NCBI GenBank assembly: GCA_028285545.1
Contig: JANQPA010000038.1
Coordinates: forward strand, 1-41,770
Direction: 5' to 3'
DNA from: Saprospiraceae bacterium
GTDB lineage: Bacteria; Bacteroidota; Bacteroidia; Chitinophagales; Saprospiraceae
DNA: 41,770 bases
The number at the start of each line of letters is the position of its first letter. The stretch's first letter is position 1. A program made the translations under genes and the position numbers. Under the pieces are notes generated by a model. The model saw nothing but the letters and a program-made list of their open reading frames with translations. It did no database searches and was not told where the DNA came from. Shown here piece by piece: positions 41,671 through 41,770 of the stretch.

Positions 41671-41770
41671 CAAGTTTACAAGTTTACAAGTTTACAAGTT
41701 TACAAGTTTACAAGTTTACAAGTTTACAAGTTTACAAGTTTACAAGTTTACAAGTTTACAAGTTTACAAG
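41671..41770 (+). repeat. 8-bp tandem repeat (ACAAGTTT), runs off the window
   Basis: Twelve and a half perfect copies of ACAAGTTT, beginning at the base after the stop codon at 41668-41670 and continuing to the last base of the window. The full length cannot be known here. Confidence 0.97.

Noticed and set aside
883-41770. Short tandem repeats as a CRISPR array
   Set aside because: The units are 6-9 bp, adjacent without spacers, and no cas genes are present.
1-41770. tRNA or rRNA genes
   Set aside because: I saw no cloverleaf with a GTTCGAATCC-type arm and no rRNA-like conserved words; an RNA-gene scan would be decisive.

Overview
The window looks like chromosomal DNA of a member of the Bacteroidota, possibly a Saprospiria-type marine or sludge organism. 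The phylum call is an inference from several features: AT-rich intergenic DNA, starts without obvious Shine-Dalgarno sequences, promoter-like TAnnTTTG boxes, a SusE/SusF-type domain, the order pheA - aminotransferase - tyrA - DAHP synthase/chorismate mutase, and many secreted or lipoprotein-type products. The class-level call is a guess. I saw no tRNA, rRNA, CRISPR array or intact insertion sequence.

Layout. Positions 1-5700 hold a small membrane protein, an acyl-CoA carboxylase carboxyltransferase subunit, an HtrA-type protease and dapF behind a small overlapping membrane-protein gene. Positions 5700-7850 look like a decayed accessory patch: an orphan SusE/F-like domain, an AAA/DUF4143 ATPase behind a 12-bp inverted repeat, a truncated Uma2-family remnant and a lipoprotein. 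Positions 8100-17900 carry a class III nucleotide cyclase/TPR protein cut short by an in-frame stop, a secreted HExxH protein, an AraC-type regulator, a penicillin-acylase-type lipoprotein, a threonine aldolase and an M1 aminopeptidase. Positions 17900-26300 are mostly housekeeping: a DUF151 nuclease, mazG, a CoA-binding protein, the pyruvate/2-oxoacid dehydrogenase E2, recR, a glycosyltransferase fused to a degenerate sugar-transferase-like module, DUF1684, and a beta-propeller-like secreted protein.

Positions 26400-31140 are the most informative part: an aromatic amino acid operon (prephenate dehydratase, aminotransferase, prephenate dehydrogenase, DAHP synthase-chorismate mutase). Its leader encodes two successive short peptides rich in Phe and Tyr. 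Each stop codon is followed by a G-rich segment able to pair with the left arm of the next intrinsic terminator. This reads as two tandem, duplicated transcription attenuators in series.

Positions 31150-35450 hold a crotonase, an SLC12-type transporter, a lipoprotein and 5-formyl-THF cyclo-ligase. Positions 35600-41770 hold an ECF-like sigma factor overlapping an anti-sigma/TPR membrane protein, then two tandem paralogous secreted proteins with a relic of a third copy between them, a THUMP-domain RNA methyltransferase, and a small secreted protein.

A second theme runs through the window. Short tandem repeats (units of 6-9 bp, different at each site) or palindromes sit directly behind the stop codons of many genes. 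The last one, an 8-bp unit, runs off the right edge.
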